From positions 402,513-466,512 of the forward strand of contig JADJMV010000006.1 of the NCBI GenBank assembly GCA_016709445.1: DNA of 64,000 nt. The letters are read 5' to 3'. Below are positions 1-8,784 of this stretch, piece after piece; the first letter of the stretch is position 1; each line of letters begins with the position of its first letter. Below the pieces are notes generated by a model. It searched no databases. It saw only the letters and a program-made list of their open reading frames with translations, and was not told the DNA's origin. The translations under genes and the position numbers were made by a program. The stretch comes from Phycisphaerales bacterium. GTDB taxonomy: Bacteria; Planctomycetota; Phycisphaerae; Phycisphaerales; UBA1924.

Positions 1-2
1 CG

Positions 3-188
3 GCCTTCGAACTGATGAGTGTGGCGGTCGGGGCGGAGCGGATCGACCGCTCGGGGGATGTCAAGGGAATCCGCGACGCGGTGCGCGAACGCCGACGGGC
101 GGCGAAGGACGTCATCGAGCAGATCCTGGTCGTCGAGGAGGGCACGCTCGATCTCTGGGCGGTACGTCTCGGACAGGAGCAGCCATGA
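3..188 (+). CDS. C-terminal end of an unidentified protein (cut by window edge)
   Basis: An open frame enters from the left edge and ends with a TGA that overlaps the next start as ATGA. About 61 residues remain. They are highly charged with an Arg/Lys-rich stretch near the middle (AVRERRRAAKDVIEQIL) and look helical. I do not recognise the family. The ATGA overlap suggests translational coupling to the secreted protein that follows. Confidence 0.5.
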   Translation, partial: AFELMSVAVGAERIDRSGDVKGIRDAVRERRRAAKDVIEQILVVEEGTLDLWAVRLGQEQP

Positions 189-1165
189 AGATCGTGCCGA
201 CCATCGTGGCGACCTGGACGCTGATCGCACCGTGCGTGGTCGCCGCGCAGCCGGAACAGCCGGCGCAGCCGGAGCCGCTTCCCGCTTGGATCTCCCCACG
301 GCTCACGGCCCTCTCGCCGGGCGATCCCTCGGCGTATTTCCTCCTCGGTGAGGAAGTTGCCGACGAGTCGCAGTCTCGAGCGGAGGAAGAGCTCGCCAGG
401 CACCTCTTTGGTCTGGCGTTCGAGCTCGACCGCCGCGATGGCACGCCGTCGTGGATCGCCCCCAGTTCCTGCCTGGCGCTGGCATCGCTCTCCCGGCTCG
501 AGTCGGATCAGCGGTGGCTCCGGGCGCTGGCGAGCCGCATGGATTCGTCGTACGCCGCCCCGGCCTGGCAGAGCGAAAGTTCAGGGGGCGCGGTAAGCGA
601 CGCGGCGTTCACCGCAGCGGAAGCGATCGGCGAGGTCCGAGCGGGCAACGGCCTCCGCGCGAGGGATCTGCTCCAGACACCCGGCGTCCGCGAGATATTC
701 CTGCGGTATGGCCAGCTGCTCGGATTCTCAGCGGCCACCGGTGCGCTCTGGCAGGTCGAGCAGTGGGCTTCAGAATGGCCGTGCCGAGAATGCGGCAATG
801 AACGGGTCGTCTTCCGGCCCAACACCGACCCACCCTCCTACCGCGAGTGCTACACATGCCGGGGCAACCCGGGGCCGCGCCTTACCCAAGGGCAGCTCGT
901 GTCGCAACTCCGGTTCGAGTCGCGACTGTTGCACGGGATCTCGCGGTCCTGGGGTGCACAGCTCTCGCTCGACTACGGAGCCCCGCTCCGTGAGGCGGCG
1001 CCGGAAGAGCTTGCCTCCGTGCTCGGAATTGATATCAACGCCCCCTATTGGCGCGACGGGGGCTGGGTGAACAGCCCGGACGCGACGAAGCCCGCCCAGC
1101 CGGCCGACGGCTCGGCTCCTACAGTTTCCGCCCCCGGACAAGAGCGAGGCCCGCCCACGGAGTGA
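185..1165 (+). CDS. Secreted protein of unknown function with paired CxxC motifs
   Basis: The 326-residue product starts with a Sec signal peptide ending near VVAAQP, followed by a short Pro/Glu-rich linker. The body is mostly helical. Around residues 200-232 it carries CRECG, then about 17 residues later CYTCRG, spaced like a four-cysteine zinc ribbon, which is unusual for an exported protein. The tail is Pro/Ala-rich and probably disordered. I do not recognise a named family. The start overlaps the previous gene (ATGA), and a tRNA-binding protein follows after 4 bases, so the three may form one operon. Confidence 0.7.
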   Translation: MKIVPTIVATWTLIAPCVVAAQPEQPAQPEPLPAWISPRLTALSPGDPSAYFLLGEEVADESQSRAEEELARHLFGLAFELDRRDGTPSWIAPSSCLALASLSRLESDQRWLRALASRMDSSYAAPAWQSESSGGAVSDAAFTAAEAIGEVRAGNGLRARDLLQTPGVREIFLRYGQLLGFSAATGALWQVEQWASEWPCRECGNERVVFRPNTDPPSYRECYTCRGNPGPRLTQGQLVSQLRFESRLLHGISRSWGAQLSLDYGAPLREAAPEELASVLGIDINAPYWRDGGWVNSPDATKPAQPADGSAPTVSAPGQERGPPTE

Positions 1166-1169
1166 CGCC

Positions 1170-1553
1170 ATGACCGACGCCGCAGCGCCGCAGACGACCG
1201 CCAAGCCCGAGATCACCTTCGAAGACTTCGCCCGCGTCGACCTGCGCGTCGCCAGGATCGTGCACGCCGAGCCGCACCCCAACGCCGACCGCCTACTCAA
1301 GCTGCAACTCGATGACGGGAGCGGCGCCCCACGCCAGATTTGTGCGGGAATCCGGGAGTACTACCAACCCGAGCAGCTCGTCGGCCGGCACATCGTGATC
1401 GTGGCGAATCTTGCGCCCCGCAAGATCCGGGGCGAGGAGTCGCGGGGCATGCTGCTCGCCGCGAGCGACGCCCCCAAAGATGCCGAGGGCCCCCGCTCGG
1501 TCGTGGTGCTTACCCCGATGACCGAGATCGCCCCGGGTTCGATCGTCTCGTGA
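1170..1553 (+). CDS. Stand-alone tRNA-binding OB-fold protein (MetRS beta / CsaA-like)
   Basis: The 127-residue product is essentially one tRNA-binding OB-fold domain. It shows the family features: FARVDLRVARIVHAEPHPNA near residue 27, then the conserved KLQLDDG, QICAGIREYY and ANLAPRKIRGEESRGM blocks. The domain occurs as the C-terminal appendage of methionyl-tRNA synthetase, as a free subunit, and as the chaperone-like CsaA. With no synthetase catalytic domain here, it is a free-standing form that may act in trans on MetRS (inference). It starts 4 bases after the previous stop. Confidence 0.88.
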   Translation: MTDAAAPQTTAKPEITFEDFARVDLRVARIVHAEPHPNADRLLKLQLDDGSGAPRQICAGIREYYQPEQLVGRHIVIVANLAPRKIRGEESRGMLLAASDAPKDAEGPRSVVVLTPMTEIAPGSIVS

Positions 1554-1556
1554 CGG

Positions 1557-2522
1557 CTAGTCGCGCCCGCGCCTGGGTCGGCGACGCTCCCCATCCTCTG
1601 CCTCGGGTGGTGCGCCCTGGGAGGCCCGCTCGGCCAACTCATCGATGAGCGTGGCGCGCTTGTCGCGCTGCTGATCCACATCCTTGCGGAGGTCGGCGAG
1701 CCGCTCTTCCAACCGCCGAACCTCCAGTTCCCGGCGCTTGAGGCGGAGATCAACCTGTTCGGCCGCCAACTCCCTGAGCTTCGCGCGAGCGTTCTCGAGC
1801 GCGCCGTCATCGTTCGCCTGCCTCGCCCTGACGCACTCACCGCCCGCCTTGACCAGCATGAGCCCGACGCGGAAATCGTTGGTCAGGATGTCGGCGAGTT
1901 CCTGGTCATGGTCTTTGGCGGAAAGGATCTCGCCAACCCGCGGCCCCAACCTCTGCGCAAAGAGGTCAAATCGGTGAGGATCCTCGTCTCGGGCGGTCTG
2001 GAGGCGATCGGCGTATTCGGGGGCGTTCTCCCGCAGGAATGCCATGATCTCGTCCGGGCTCACGGCGCGCGGGCCCTCGACGCCGGGCCATTCAGGCCGG
2101 CCGTTGCCGAGTCCGCGACCGCCCGGCCCGCGGGGCTCGTCGCCTGCGCGGCCCATCCCCCCGCCCGGCCCCTGGCCCATGCCCTGCCCGGGCGCCTCGT
2201 CCTGCCGGTTCCAACGCTCCCAGTTCTCGGAGAACCTTCGGACCATCATCGGGCCACCGAGTTGGTTGATGGCATCGCCGACCGCGCCCCCGTCGTCCAG
2301 GATCGTGATCGCCGAGCGGATCCGCTCGGTCGAGGCCTCCATCTGCTTGAGCATCTTCTCGAGCCGGTCGCGTAGATGCGACGCATCCAGACCCGTCGGC
2401 TGCTCCGGGGGTGGCGGCGGCGCCTGCTGGGCAAAGGCCCCCGGCGTGACGAGGGTGCCCGCGCACGCCGCGAGGCAAAGGACCGTCCGCGTGAGGTTCC
2501 AAGTCACGTTACATCCCCTCAC
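1557..2522 (-). CDS. Exported coiled-coil protein of unknown function
   Basis: The 321-residue product has a signal peptide ending near GAFAQQ, a Pro-rich linker, a short helix, a Gly/Met/Arg-rich low-complexity segment around residues 110-150, and a long charged coiled-coil region from about residue 200 (RAKLRELAAEQVDLRLKRRE). It ends in a basic tail. Its start overlaps the stop of the anti-sigma-like gene (ATGA), so it is the third gene of a sigma factor operon. By position and architecture it could be a periplasmic stress sensor of the Spy/CpxP or RseB sort, but no family motif confirms this. Confidence 0.7.
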   Translation of the reverse strand: MRGCNVTWNLTRTVLCLAACAGTLVTPGAFAQQAPPPPPEQPTGLDASHLRDRLEKMLKQMEASTERIRSAITILDDGGAVGDAINQLGGPMMVRRFSENWERWNRQDEAPGQGMGQGPGGGMGRAGDEPRGPGGRGLGNGRPEWPGVEGPRAVSPDEIMAFLRENAPEYADRLQTARDEDPHRFDLFAQRLGPRVGEILSAKDHDQELADILTNDFRVGLMLVKAGGECVRARQANDDGALENARAKLRELAAEQVDLRLKRRELEVRRLEERLADLRKDVDQQRDKRATLIDELAERASQGAPPEAEDGERRRPRRGRD

Positions 2523-2977
2523 GATCCGGACTCCAGACGTGGAAGACTGTCGGCGTCGTCGGATCGGGTGGCCACTCCCGCCGTATCCAGACTCAACACG
2601 GCGAGCCGGTTCTCAAATGTCTCTTCGCGAAGGACCTCGTCGAGCGCGAGCCAGGTATCGATGTCGGTCTCGAGCCGGGCGGCGGCAACGCTGCCGCCGT
2701 CGCTCGACGGGTGGTGCCCGGGCTGGGCCATCACGAACGCGATCGCGACAGCCGCCAAAACCGTCGCCGGTGCTGCGAGCCACATCCAGAACCGAGCCAG
2801 CCCAGAGGCGCCGATCCGCGGGGCGGGAGCCTCCTCGTGCAGCAGCCGCGCGGTGCGGAGCGCGACCCGGTATGCGGCGTTCTCGCCTCCTGCGCGGGCC
2901 GCGGCCCCGGCCTCGGCCAGTCGGGCGGCCATGCTCTGGATGTCGGCCGGAATATCGGTGTCGTGCGAGTTCATCAT
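2519..2977 (-). CDS. Putative anti-sigma factor, single transmembrane segment
   Basis: The 152-residue protein has a soluble N-terminal half, one clear membrane segment around residues 65-85 (WLAAPATVLAAVAIAFVMAQ) and a short outer tail. This is the usual build of an ECF anti-sigma factor. The zinc-finger HxxxCxxC of the ZAS type is absent. Its start overlaps the stop of the sigma factor gene (ATGA), which is the main reason for the call. Confidence 0.65.
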   Translation of the reverse strand: MMNSHDTDIPADIQSMAARLAEAGAAARAGGENAAYRVALRTARLLHEEAPAPRIGASGLARFWMWLAAPATVLAAVAIAFVMAQPGHHPSSDGGSVAAARLETDIDTWLALDEVLREETFENRLAVLSLDTAGVATRSDDADSLPRLESGS

Positions 2978-3612
2978 GCACCCCCTGCCGGCGAGGGCAG
3001 TTCGTTGGCAATGGATTCATCCCCTGTCCCGAGCATGCGCTGGAGTTTGCGGAGCGCACGGTGGTGCCGGGCCAGCAGCGTGCCGATCGGCTCACCGAGC
3101 AGGTCGGCGATCTGTCGGAAGCTCAGCCCAGCGTGGTACCGCAACTCCACCACCTCCCGATCCGGCTTGGACAGCCGTTCCATCGCGTCCCGCAATTGGG
3201 CGAACGAGGCCTTTGTATCAGGGCCGGCGGCCTGGCCTCCCAGTTGGTCGAGCCCGTCGCCAGAGCCCGTGGTCGGGTCGCGCCGCGCCCTCCTCACGGC
3301 GTCGCGCACCCGGTTCATGGCGATGCGAAACAACCATGGCTCGAACTTGCCATGCTCGTCGTACCTCCCCTCCCGAAGCTTGATGGCGACCGTGGCGAAC
3401 ACCGATTGCATCACTTCCTCTGCCGCGTCATGGTCGCGGAGCCGGCTCCGCGCGAGGGCGAAGACCCGAGGCCCGTACAGCCCGACGAGGTCGCGCCAAG
3501 CGTCCTCATCGCCGGCCCGGGCCGAACGGACGAGCTCGGCCAGATCCAAGGCCCCGTCCGCTGGTGTCGGCTCAACTCCCACCCAGGCCCGTCCTTTCGT
3601 ACACCCGCTCAA
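2974..3612 (-). CDS. ECF-type RNA polymerase sigma factor
   Basis: The protein has the two ECF regions. Region 2 runs roughly from residue 28 to 100 and includes DHDAAEEVMQSVFATV and KFEPWLFRIAMNRVRDAVRR. Region 4 lies around residues 140-190 and includes LSKPDREVVELRYHAGLSFR followed by a helix-turn-helix. The first 20 or so residues are atypical, so translation may start further in. It heads an operon with an anti-sigma-like protein and an exported coiled-coil protein, each overlapping by four bases, which suggests a cell-envelope stress module. Confidence 0.88.
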   Translation of the reverse strand: MSGCTKGRAWVGVEPTPADGALDLAELVRSARAGDEDAWRDLVGLYGPRVFALARSRLRDHDAAEEVMQSVFATVAIKLREGRYDEHGKFEPWLFRIAMNRVRDAVRRARRDPTTGSGDGLDQLGGQAAGPDTKASFAQLRDAMERLSKPDREVVELRYHAGLSFRQIADLLGEPIGTLLARHHRALRKLQRMLGTGDESIANELPSPAGGA

Positions 3613-3687
3613 CGCCCCGTCGCCGGTGAGATTGCCCTTCTCCGGCCCGAAAGCACTCCATTTCGCGCCCTGCTACCTTACCGGTCC

Positions 3688-3999
3688 ATGGCTCCAGTCG
3701 CCTATACGTTGATCGCGACACCGCCGGACGAGGCCACCCGGCGGGCGTGCGTCGCGTGGCTCGAGACCGGGCACACCGCCGAGGGGGTCCGGGCCGGGGC
3801 AGTCTCTGGAACCATCGTCGTGATCGAGGGGCGAGCCCACCCGGTCCGGGTCAAGACGCGACGCCGATTTATGACCAAGGAAAGCCCTGGTCAGTGCCTC
3901 CAGGAGCAAGCCCCGGGGCCCCGGGCCGTCGGCCTCAGGCGATTCGGTCCGGGAACCGGGCTCCGCTCGGCGCGGGAGGCCGGCCAGCTGATCGAGTGA
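3688..3999 (+). CDS. Small DUF4286-like protein
   Basis: Starting at the ATG, the frame gives 103 residues that read like a compact ferredoxin-fold protein. A beta-strand opening (VAYTLIATPPDEATRRACV) is followed by WLETGHTAEGV, a strand rich in R/V/K, and an end segment RAVGLRRFGPGTG. This resembles the DUF4286 family of small planctomycete and proteobacterial proteins. Function is unknown. It lies between two divergently placed sigma factor units. Assignment rests on pattern only. Confidence 0.5.
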   Translation: MAPVAYTLIATPPDEATRRACVAWLETGHTAEGVRAGAVSGTIVVIEGRAHPVRVKTRRRFMTKESPGQCLQEQAPGPRAVGLRRFGPGTGLRSAREAGQLIE

Positions 4000-4008
4000 T
4001 TCGGGAAA

Positions 4009-4692
4009 GTGGCGAACCCGCGCGGGGCCGCGGGCCGTTCTTGGGGGAACCGCTCATCCGGGCAGGGCAGGACATCTGGATTGGACCGTCGAACTGATGA
4101 AAAGCTCGTGGAGGCCTGCCGCCGAGGCGACTCGGACGCCTTCGCCGCGCTCGTCGAGCGATACCACGACGACCTACTCCGGTTCCTCATCCGCCTCGGA
4201 GGAGATCGGCAGATCGCCGAGGACGCATTCCAGGAAGCCTTTCTCCAGGTTCACCTCTCGCTGGGATCCTTCGACACCTCCCGGCGGTTTCGTCCCTGGT
4301 TATTCACAATCGCGGCGAACAAGGCCCGCGACCTGCTCCGTAGGAAGGGACGCAGACAGACACTTGAGCTCTCGGCGCCGATCGGTTCGGCGTCCGGAAA
4401 CTCGGGCAGCGACGGGGGGAGCTTCATTGACCTGCTCCAGATCGAGATCCCGCCGCCCGACACCGCGATGCTCGATGCCGAACGCGACGAGCAGGTGCAA
4501 CGGGCCCTGGAACGCCTCTCCGATCCCCTCAAGGAGATCCTTCTGCTCGCCTACTTCCAGCGCCTGACATACGCCCAGATCGCCGAGGAACTCGGCATCC
4601 CGCTCGGGACGGTCAAGTCAAGACTGCACGCCGCCGTCGCGAGTTTCGCGAAGCGGTGGCAGGAGATCACGGACGAGTCGAGGAACCCATGA
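4009..4692 (+). CDS. ECF-type RNA polymerase sigma factor
   Basis: Region 2 (LVERYHDDLLRFLIRLGGD, then AEDAFQEAFLQVHLSL and FRPWLFTIAANKARDLLRRK) and region 4 (LSDPLKEILLLAYFQRLTY, then an IAEELGIPLGTVKSRLH helix-turn-helix) are both complete. The listed GTG adds 24 poorly conserved residues. A TTG at 4081, preceded by an AGGGCAGGA-like ribosome site, is an equally good start and gives about 203 residues. The stop overlaps the next gene as ATGA, so sigma factor and membrane-anchored partner are translationally coupled. Confidence 0.87.
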   Translation: MANPRGAAGRSWGNRSSGQGRTSGLDRRTDEKLVEACRRGDSDAFAALVERYHDDLLRFLIRLGGDRQIAEDAFQEAFLQVHLSLGSFDTSRRFRPWLFTIAANKARDLLRRKGRRQTLELSAPIGSASGNSGSDGGSFIDLLQIEIPPPDTAMLDAERDEQVQRALERLSDPLKEILLLAYFQRLTYAQIAEELGIPLGTVKSRLHAAVASFAKRWQEITDESRNP

Positions 4693-5911
4693 CGCCCCAC
4701 GACACGCCAGCCGATATGCCGGAAATCCCGGCGGTCCCGGCCCTGCAGGACGAGGATTCACGGGCGCTCGACTCCCTCTGCGAGCACCAACTCGACCCCG
4801 CCGCGGTGCCGCAGGCCCACCGGGATCGCGCGATCCGAATCGCCTCGCTCCTCGACCTGCTCGGTCGGACCCCGATCGAGGGGCGGGCCCAGCGCGTGGC
4901 ACGAACCATGTCGTGCGTGCGACGCAGCGACGAGTCTTCCACCGAACTCTGCGGCCAGGATGCCGAAGCCCTCGACGCCTGGGTCCTCGCGGAGTTTGAT
5001 GCCGCTCGGGTCCCCCCGCATTGCGAGAACGAGCCCGGATGCATGAGGCGCTCGCGGGCCTGGCCCGAATTGGTGGCCCGGTGTCCTCTGATTTCGAGCG
5101 ACGCAGCCTGATCCAGCGGACGCTCGACGGGGTCCGCTCCAGCCCGGGTGAAGTCGCGGATTCCTACCGCTTCCGCCCCGAAAGTCGAGCGCGATGGACC
5201 GACGTGCTCTCGGTCGCCGCCGTCCTGCTCTTGGCGGCCTCGGTACTCTGGCCAGTCCTCTCCACCGTTCGCGACAGCGCTTGACGCACGATCTGTAACG
5301 GCAACATGCGTGAGGTTGCCGGCGCCTTGGGGGGCTATGCCCTCGACCACGACGCCATGCTCCCCATCTCCACCGCGGGCTTTGGCGGAGGCACCTGGTG
5401 GGATGTGGGGCGCGACCCCCAGCACTCCAACTCCGCCAACCTCTACACCCTCGCCCGCGAGCAGTACCTGACCCTGGCATCGCTCGCCTGCCCGGGTAAT
5501 CCACAGGCCGCCAGGGTGGCCCGAACGCCCGACGCCCGCGACTGGTCGAGCCTGGACGAACTCTCCTACAGCTACCGGGTGATGGCCCGGCCCGAGCGCG
5601 AGGTGTGGGGTGGCCCCTCGCAGTTGGTGGTCGTCGCCGACCGTTCCCCGGTAGTTCTCCGGGCGGTCCGGGGCCAGGTGATCTACCCCTTCGAGTCGAG
5701 CCCGAACCACCGTGGCCGGGGGCAACACGGCCTGTTTGCCGATGGCTCGGCCCAGTGGCTATCCAGCCCGGTTCTCCCGAGCGGCGACAACATCTGGCTC
5801 CCCAAGTCCATCGAGATGGTGATCGACGAAGTCTCCAGGCGGGCCGGGCTCAAACCGATCGAAGGCACGGAGGCCCCGGCGGACCGCCAGGATTCCTTTG
5901 TCGGACCCTGA
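4689..5911 (+). CDS. Membrane-anchored anti-sigma-like protein with DUF1559-like tail, broken by a frameshift and an internal stop
   Basis: Three consecutive segments read as one protein. The first, from the ATGA overlap at 4689, is a soluble domain ending at a C6 run (5012-5017); one more C would continue it as VPPALRERARMHEAL. The second frame continues to a membrane helix (VLSVAAVLLLAASVLWPVL) and meets an in-frame TGA at 5282-5284. The same frame then goes on with CNGNMREVAGALGGYALDHD, a block typical of planctomycete pilin-like and anti-sigma fusion proteins, and ends at 5911. The order (cytoplasmic domain, one membrane helix, exterior domain) and the coupling to an ECF sigma gene suggest an anti-sigma factor. 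It is either mis-sequenced or a recent pseudogene. Confidence 0.6.
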
Positions 5912-6045
5912 ACCCCGAGGTCGCGCCCGGAACGGTGGGGGTCAGCTTGCTCGGTTGCATCGGAGGGGCTAGGCTTCCCGCCCCCGATTGGTGGGATGGT
6001 TTGGCGTGTGTCCGGGCGAGAGCGCCGCATTGGGAGTCGATGCCG

Positions 6046-6330
6046 ATGCCGAAGAACAAGATGCACAAGGGCTTCCTGAAGCGCGTGCGGATCAGCAAGA
6101 CCGGAAAGGTCCGGCACCGCTCGGCCTACCACAAGCACTTGAGCTCCCACAAGAGCGGCAAGCGCCTCCGTCAGCTCCGCAAGGACCGCTACATGGCGGG
6201 TTCCGACGCCAAGCGCATGGAGAAGATGCTCTTCCGCCGCCTCCGCGGGCGAAATCAGCCCCGAACCGCGATCCGCCGTTCGCCCTCGCCGCAGCAGAAG
6301 GCCGAGATGCGGGCCGCCGGCAAGGATTGA
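6046..6330 (+). CDS. rpmI: 50S ribosomal protein L35
   Basis: The product opens with the L35 signature MPKNKMHKGFLKRVRIS, has the basic HKHLSSHKSGKRLRQLRKD middle, and is 94 residues, longer than the usual 65 because of a basic C-terminal extension. An ATG two codons upstream (6040) is an alternative start. L20 follows 120 bases downstream. The infC gene that usually precedes rpmI is not adjacent here. Confidence 0.93.
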   Translation: MPKNKMHKGFLKRVRISKTGKVRHRSAYHKHLSSHKSGKRLRQLRKDRYMAGSDAKRMEKMLFRRLRGRNQPRTAIRRSPSPQQKAEMRAAGKD

Positions 6331-6450
6331 ACGACGATTCCGACCGACGCACCACGCCCCGCCTCGAGAGTAGAGCGCGGCGATTCACGCCCGACGGGAG
6401 ACAAGCGAGCCAGATAGGGCTCCTCCGATCGGACGGAAGGAGATAGAACC

Positions 6451-6825
6451 ATGCCTCGTGCACGCAATGGCGCCGTCCGTACGAAGAAGCGCACCCGACT
6501 CGTCCGCGAAGCCCGCGGCTACTACGGACGCACCAAGAACCACCGCTATCTGGCCAAGATCGCCGTCCGTCGGGCGGGCACCTTCGCGTACCGCGACCGC
6601 CGCGCACGCAAGCGCGACATGCGGGCCCTCTGGATTACCCGTATCACCGCGGCCTGCCGGATGCGTGGTTCCCGTTACAGCCTGTTCATCAGCGGCCTCA
6701 AGATGGCCGGCATCACGCTGAACCGCAAGATGCTCAGCCAGATCGCGATCGAAGACCCCAAGCTCTTCGACACCCTGGTCGAGCAGGCCGTGAAGGTCAG
6801 CCGCGCGACGCCCGCCAAGGCCTGA
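6451..6825 (+). CDS. rplT: 50S ribosomal protein L20
   Basis: The 124-residue protein has the classic L20 layout: a basic N-terminal extension (MPRARNGAVRTKKRTRLVR), ARGYYGRTKNHRY, the RDMRALWITRI block and a globular C-terminal half (GLKMAGITLNRKMLSQIA). A strong AAGGAG ribosome site precedes the ATG by 8 bases. L20 binds 23S rRNA early in 50S assembly. The 120-base leader between rpmI and rplT could carry autoregulatory structure, as known in other bacteria, but I did not fold it. Confidence 0.96.
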   Translation: MPRARNGAVRTKKRTRLVREARGYYGRTKNHRYLAKIAVRRAGTFAYRDRRARKRDMRALWITRITAACRMRGSRYSLFISGLKMAGITLNRKMLSQIAIEDPKLFDTLVEQAVKVSRATPAKA

Positions 6826-6925
6826 TCCCGGGCGAGATGCCGGGTTGCACAAACCGCCCGATTCTGGCACGCTGTCGGGACCCCCGGCGGCGTGTCTGTC
6901 TTTGGCCTGCGGGGACGGAGGCGCC

Positions 6926-7600
6926 ATGAACGGGTGGTGGGTCGAATCGGTATGGAACGGTCCCAATGGCCCCGTGGCACTCACATCCTGGGTCCTCTGG
7001 GTCATCGTCTCGATCGTGCTGCACGAATTGGGGCACGGCTTCGCCGCCATCCGGTGTGGTGATCGCAGCCCGCTCGAGTCGGGTCACATGACCCTGAACC
7101 CCGTGGTGCACATCCCACCGATGAGCCTGATGGCCTTCGCGCTCTTCGGATTCTGCTGGGGCCTGATGCCGGTGAATCCCTACCGATTCCGGGGCCAGCA
7201 TGACGAGGCGATCGTCGCCGGCGCGGGGCCCGCGGTCAATCTTGCCCTGTTCGTGCTCTGCATCATTCTCGCGGTGGTCTGGAGCGCGGTCGGCGCGTTT
7301 GCGGGCCCGAACCTGCACGACAATCTCTTCACGTTCTTCCGGACTGGAGCGGTGATCAATTGCCTGGGCGTGGTCTTCAACCTGATCCCGATCCCGCCCC
7401 TTGACGGTCATCGTATCGTCGGCGATTTTGTGCCCCGGTTTCGACGATTCTGGGAGAGCGAGCACGGCGCGCAGATCGGGCTCTTCGCGTTCATGGCGAT
7501 CTTCTTCTTCGGGGCGGAGCGCATCTGGGACATGGTGTACTGGATCACCGACAGCGTGCTCGGGCCGGCGCTCGGCCTGGTCGGCCAGCAACTCGTTTGA
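6926..7600 (+). CDS. Site-2 protease family (M50) membrane metalloprotease
   Basis: From the ATG at 6926 the product is 224 residues with several membrane helices. It carries the zinc site HELGH (about residue 33) and the second metal-binding segment NLIPIPPLDGHRI (about residue 155), the hallmarks of S2P/SpoIVFB-type intramembrane proteases. A longer in-frame extension upstream lacks membrane-protein character, so the internal ATG is preferred. No PDZ or CBS domain is attached. The substrate cannot be told from context; the neighbours are L20 and a convergent ureohydrolase. Confidence 0.88.
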   Translation: MNGWWVESVWNGPNGPVALTSWVLWVIVSIVLHELGHGFAAIRCGDRSPLESGHMTLNPVVHIPPMSLMAFALFGFCWGLMPVNPYRFRGQHDEAIVAGAGPAVNLALFVLCIILAVVWSAVGAFAGPNLHDNLFTFFRTGAVINCLGVVFNLIPIPPLDGHRIVGDFVPRFRRFWESEHGAQIGLFAFMAIFFFGAERIWDMVYWITDSVLGPALGLVGQQLV

Positions 7601-7615
7601 GAGAATCGCCCGTCG

Positions 7616-8644
7616 TCAGCGCTGCGGCGAGCACGCGGCGAGCGCGCTCATGCAGAGCCTGAAGAGCATCCGTGCACCGACGTTGGCGTCCCACTCGTCC
7701 CCCTCGGGACCCGGCGCGACTTCAACCAAGTCGCACCCCACAACCCGCCTGCCGGATCGGCTCAGCCGATCGAGCAGCAGCGACGCCTCCCGGAAACCAA
7801 GCCCGCCGGGCACCGGCGTGCCTGTGTGCGGACAGAGTGAAGGGTCGAGACCGTCGATATCGAACGACACATAAACCCTCTCGGGCAGCTGCTCGAGGAC
7901 GCGAGCGCACACGAGATCAAACCGTTCTCCCCGTGCGGCCGCATCGAAGAGGTCATCGTCGTAGTGCACCAGCACGCGGTCGCCCCGCGAGGCGGCGTAC
8001 TCGGTTTCGCCCCGGCTGAAGTCCCGGATACCGACCTGGACCAGCCGCGTCACCCCGGGCAGTTCCTCGAGCGCGTTATACATGACCGAGGCATGGGAGT
8101 AGCGGAATCCCTCGTACGCCTCCCGCAGGTCCATGTGGGCGTCGATCTGGAGGACGCCGATCTCGCCATGCGCCTCGGCGCACGCCCGGATCGAGCCCAG
8201 TGAGACCGAGTGTTCCCCGCCCAGGAGACAGGGGATCTTCTCCTCCGCCAGCACAGCCCTGGCCCGCTCGCAAACCAGCGAGTTCACGCGTCCGCTCAGC
8301 GCGTTGACCTGCTCGACGATTCCCGCATCGGACGCCTCCGCCCCGCCCCGCTCGATGATCGGCGCGCACAACTCCCTCGCCTGCCGGCCCCAAGCGACGA
8401 AGCGCTCGTCCGCCTGCTCCATGAAGATCCCCCGTCGCCAGGCATCCCCGAACCGCCGGTCGAGCAGGTCAACCTGGGCCGAGGCCTGCCGGACGATCGC
8501 GGGCCCCTGTTCGGTCCCGCCGCCATACGAGACCGTGGCCTCGAAAGGCACCGGAATCACCACCAGGGAGGCCTCGCCGCGCCGGAAGGGCAGGCCGAAG
8601 ATCCCGGCAGAAAGGTCGGCGGCGGCATTCGGATCAAAGGGCAT
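7616..8644 (-). CDS. Agmatinase / arginase family ureohydrolase
   Basis: The 342-residue product has the family's binuclear manganese motifs in order: GGEHSVS near residue 160, DAHMDLR near 190, and SFDIDGLDPSLCPHTGTPVP near 265. The N-terminal IPVPFEATVSYGGGTEQGP block is typical of the SpeB branch. These enzymes hydrolyse agmatine, arginine or related guanidino compounds to release urea. The open frame runs further upstream, but the ATG at 8644 matches the family start. No polyamine genes are adjacent, so the substrate is a guess. Confidence 0.9.
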   Translation of the reverse strand: MPFDPNAAADLSAGIFGLPFRRGEASLVVIPVPFEATVSYGGGTEQGPAIVRQASAQVDLLDRRFGDAWRRGIFMEQADERFVAWGRQARELCAPIIERGGAEASDAGIVEQVNALSGRVNSLVCERARAVLAEEKIPCLLGGEHSVSLGSIRACAEAHGEIGVLQIDAHMDLREAYEGFRYSHASVMYNALEELPGVTRLVQVGIRDFSRGETEYAASRGDRVLVHYDDDLFDAAARGERFDLVCARVLEQLPERVYVSFDIDGLDPSLCPHTGTPVPGGLGFREASLLLDRLSRSGRRVVGCDLVEVAPGPEGDEWDANVGARMLFRLCMSALAACSPQR

Positions 8645-8784
8645 CGACAGGCTCCTCGGCGCATGCTTTGAGCGGCTCCCCCGAGCACTCTCGAGGGGTG
8701 CGTTCCGGGACGCGAGGACGATAGGAGGCGGCGGGTCCCTATGCTGATGTGTCGGATGCATCGGCCGAACCCCGCGAGGACGCG

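Noticed and set aside
2044..3999. Very long plus-strand open frame
   Set aside because: It is antisense to a well-supported sigma factor operon, and its translation is Arg/Pro/Ser-rich. Only its last 103 codons, from 3688, look protein-like and were kept.
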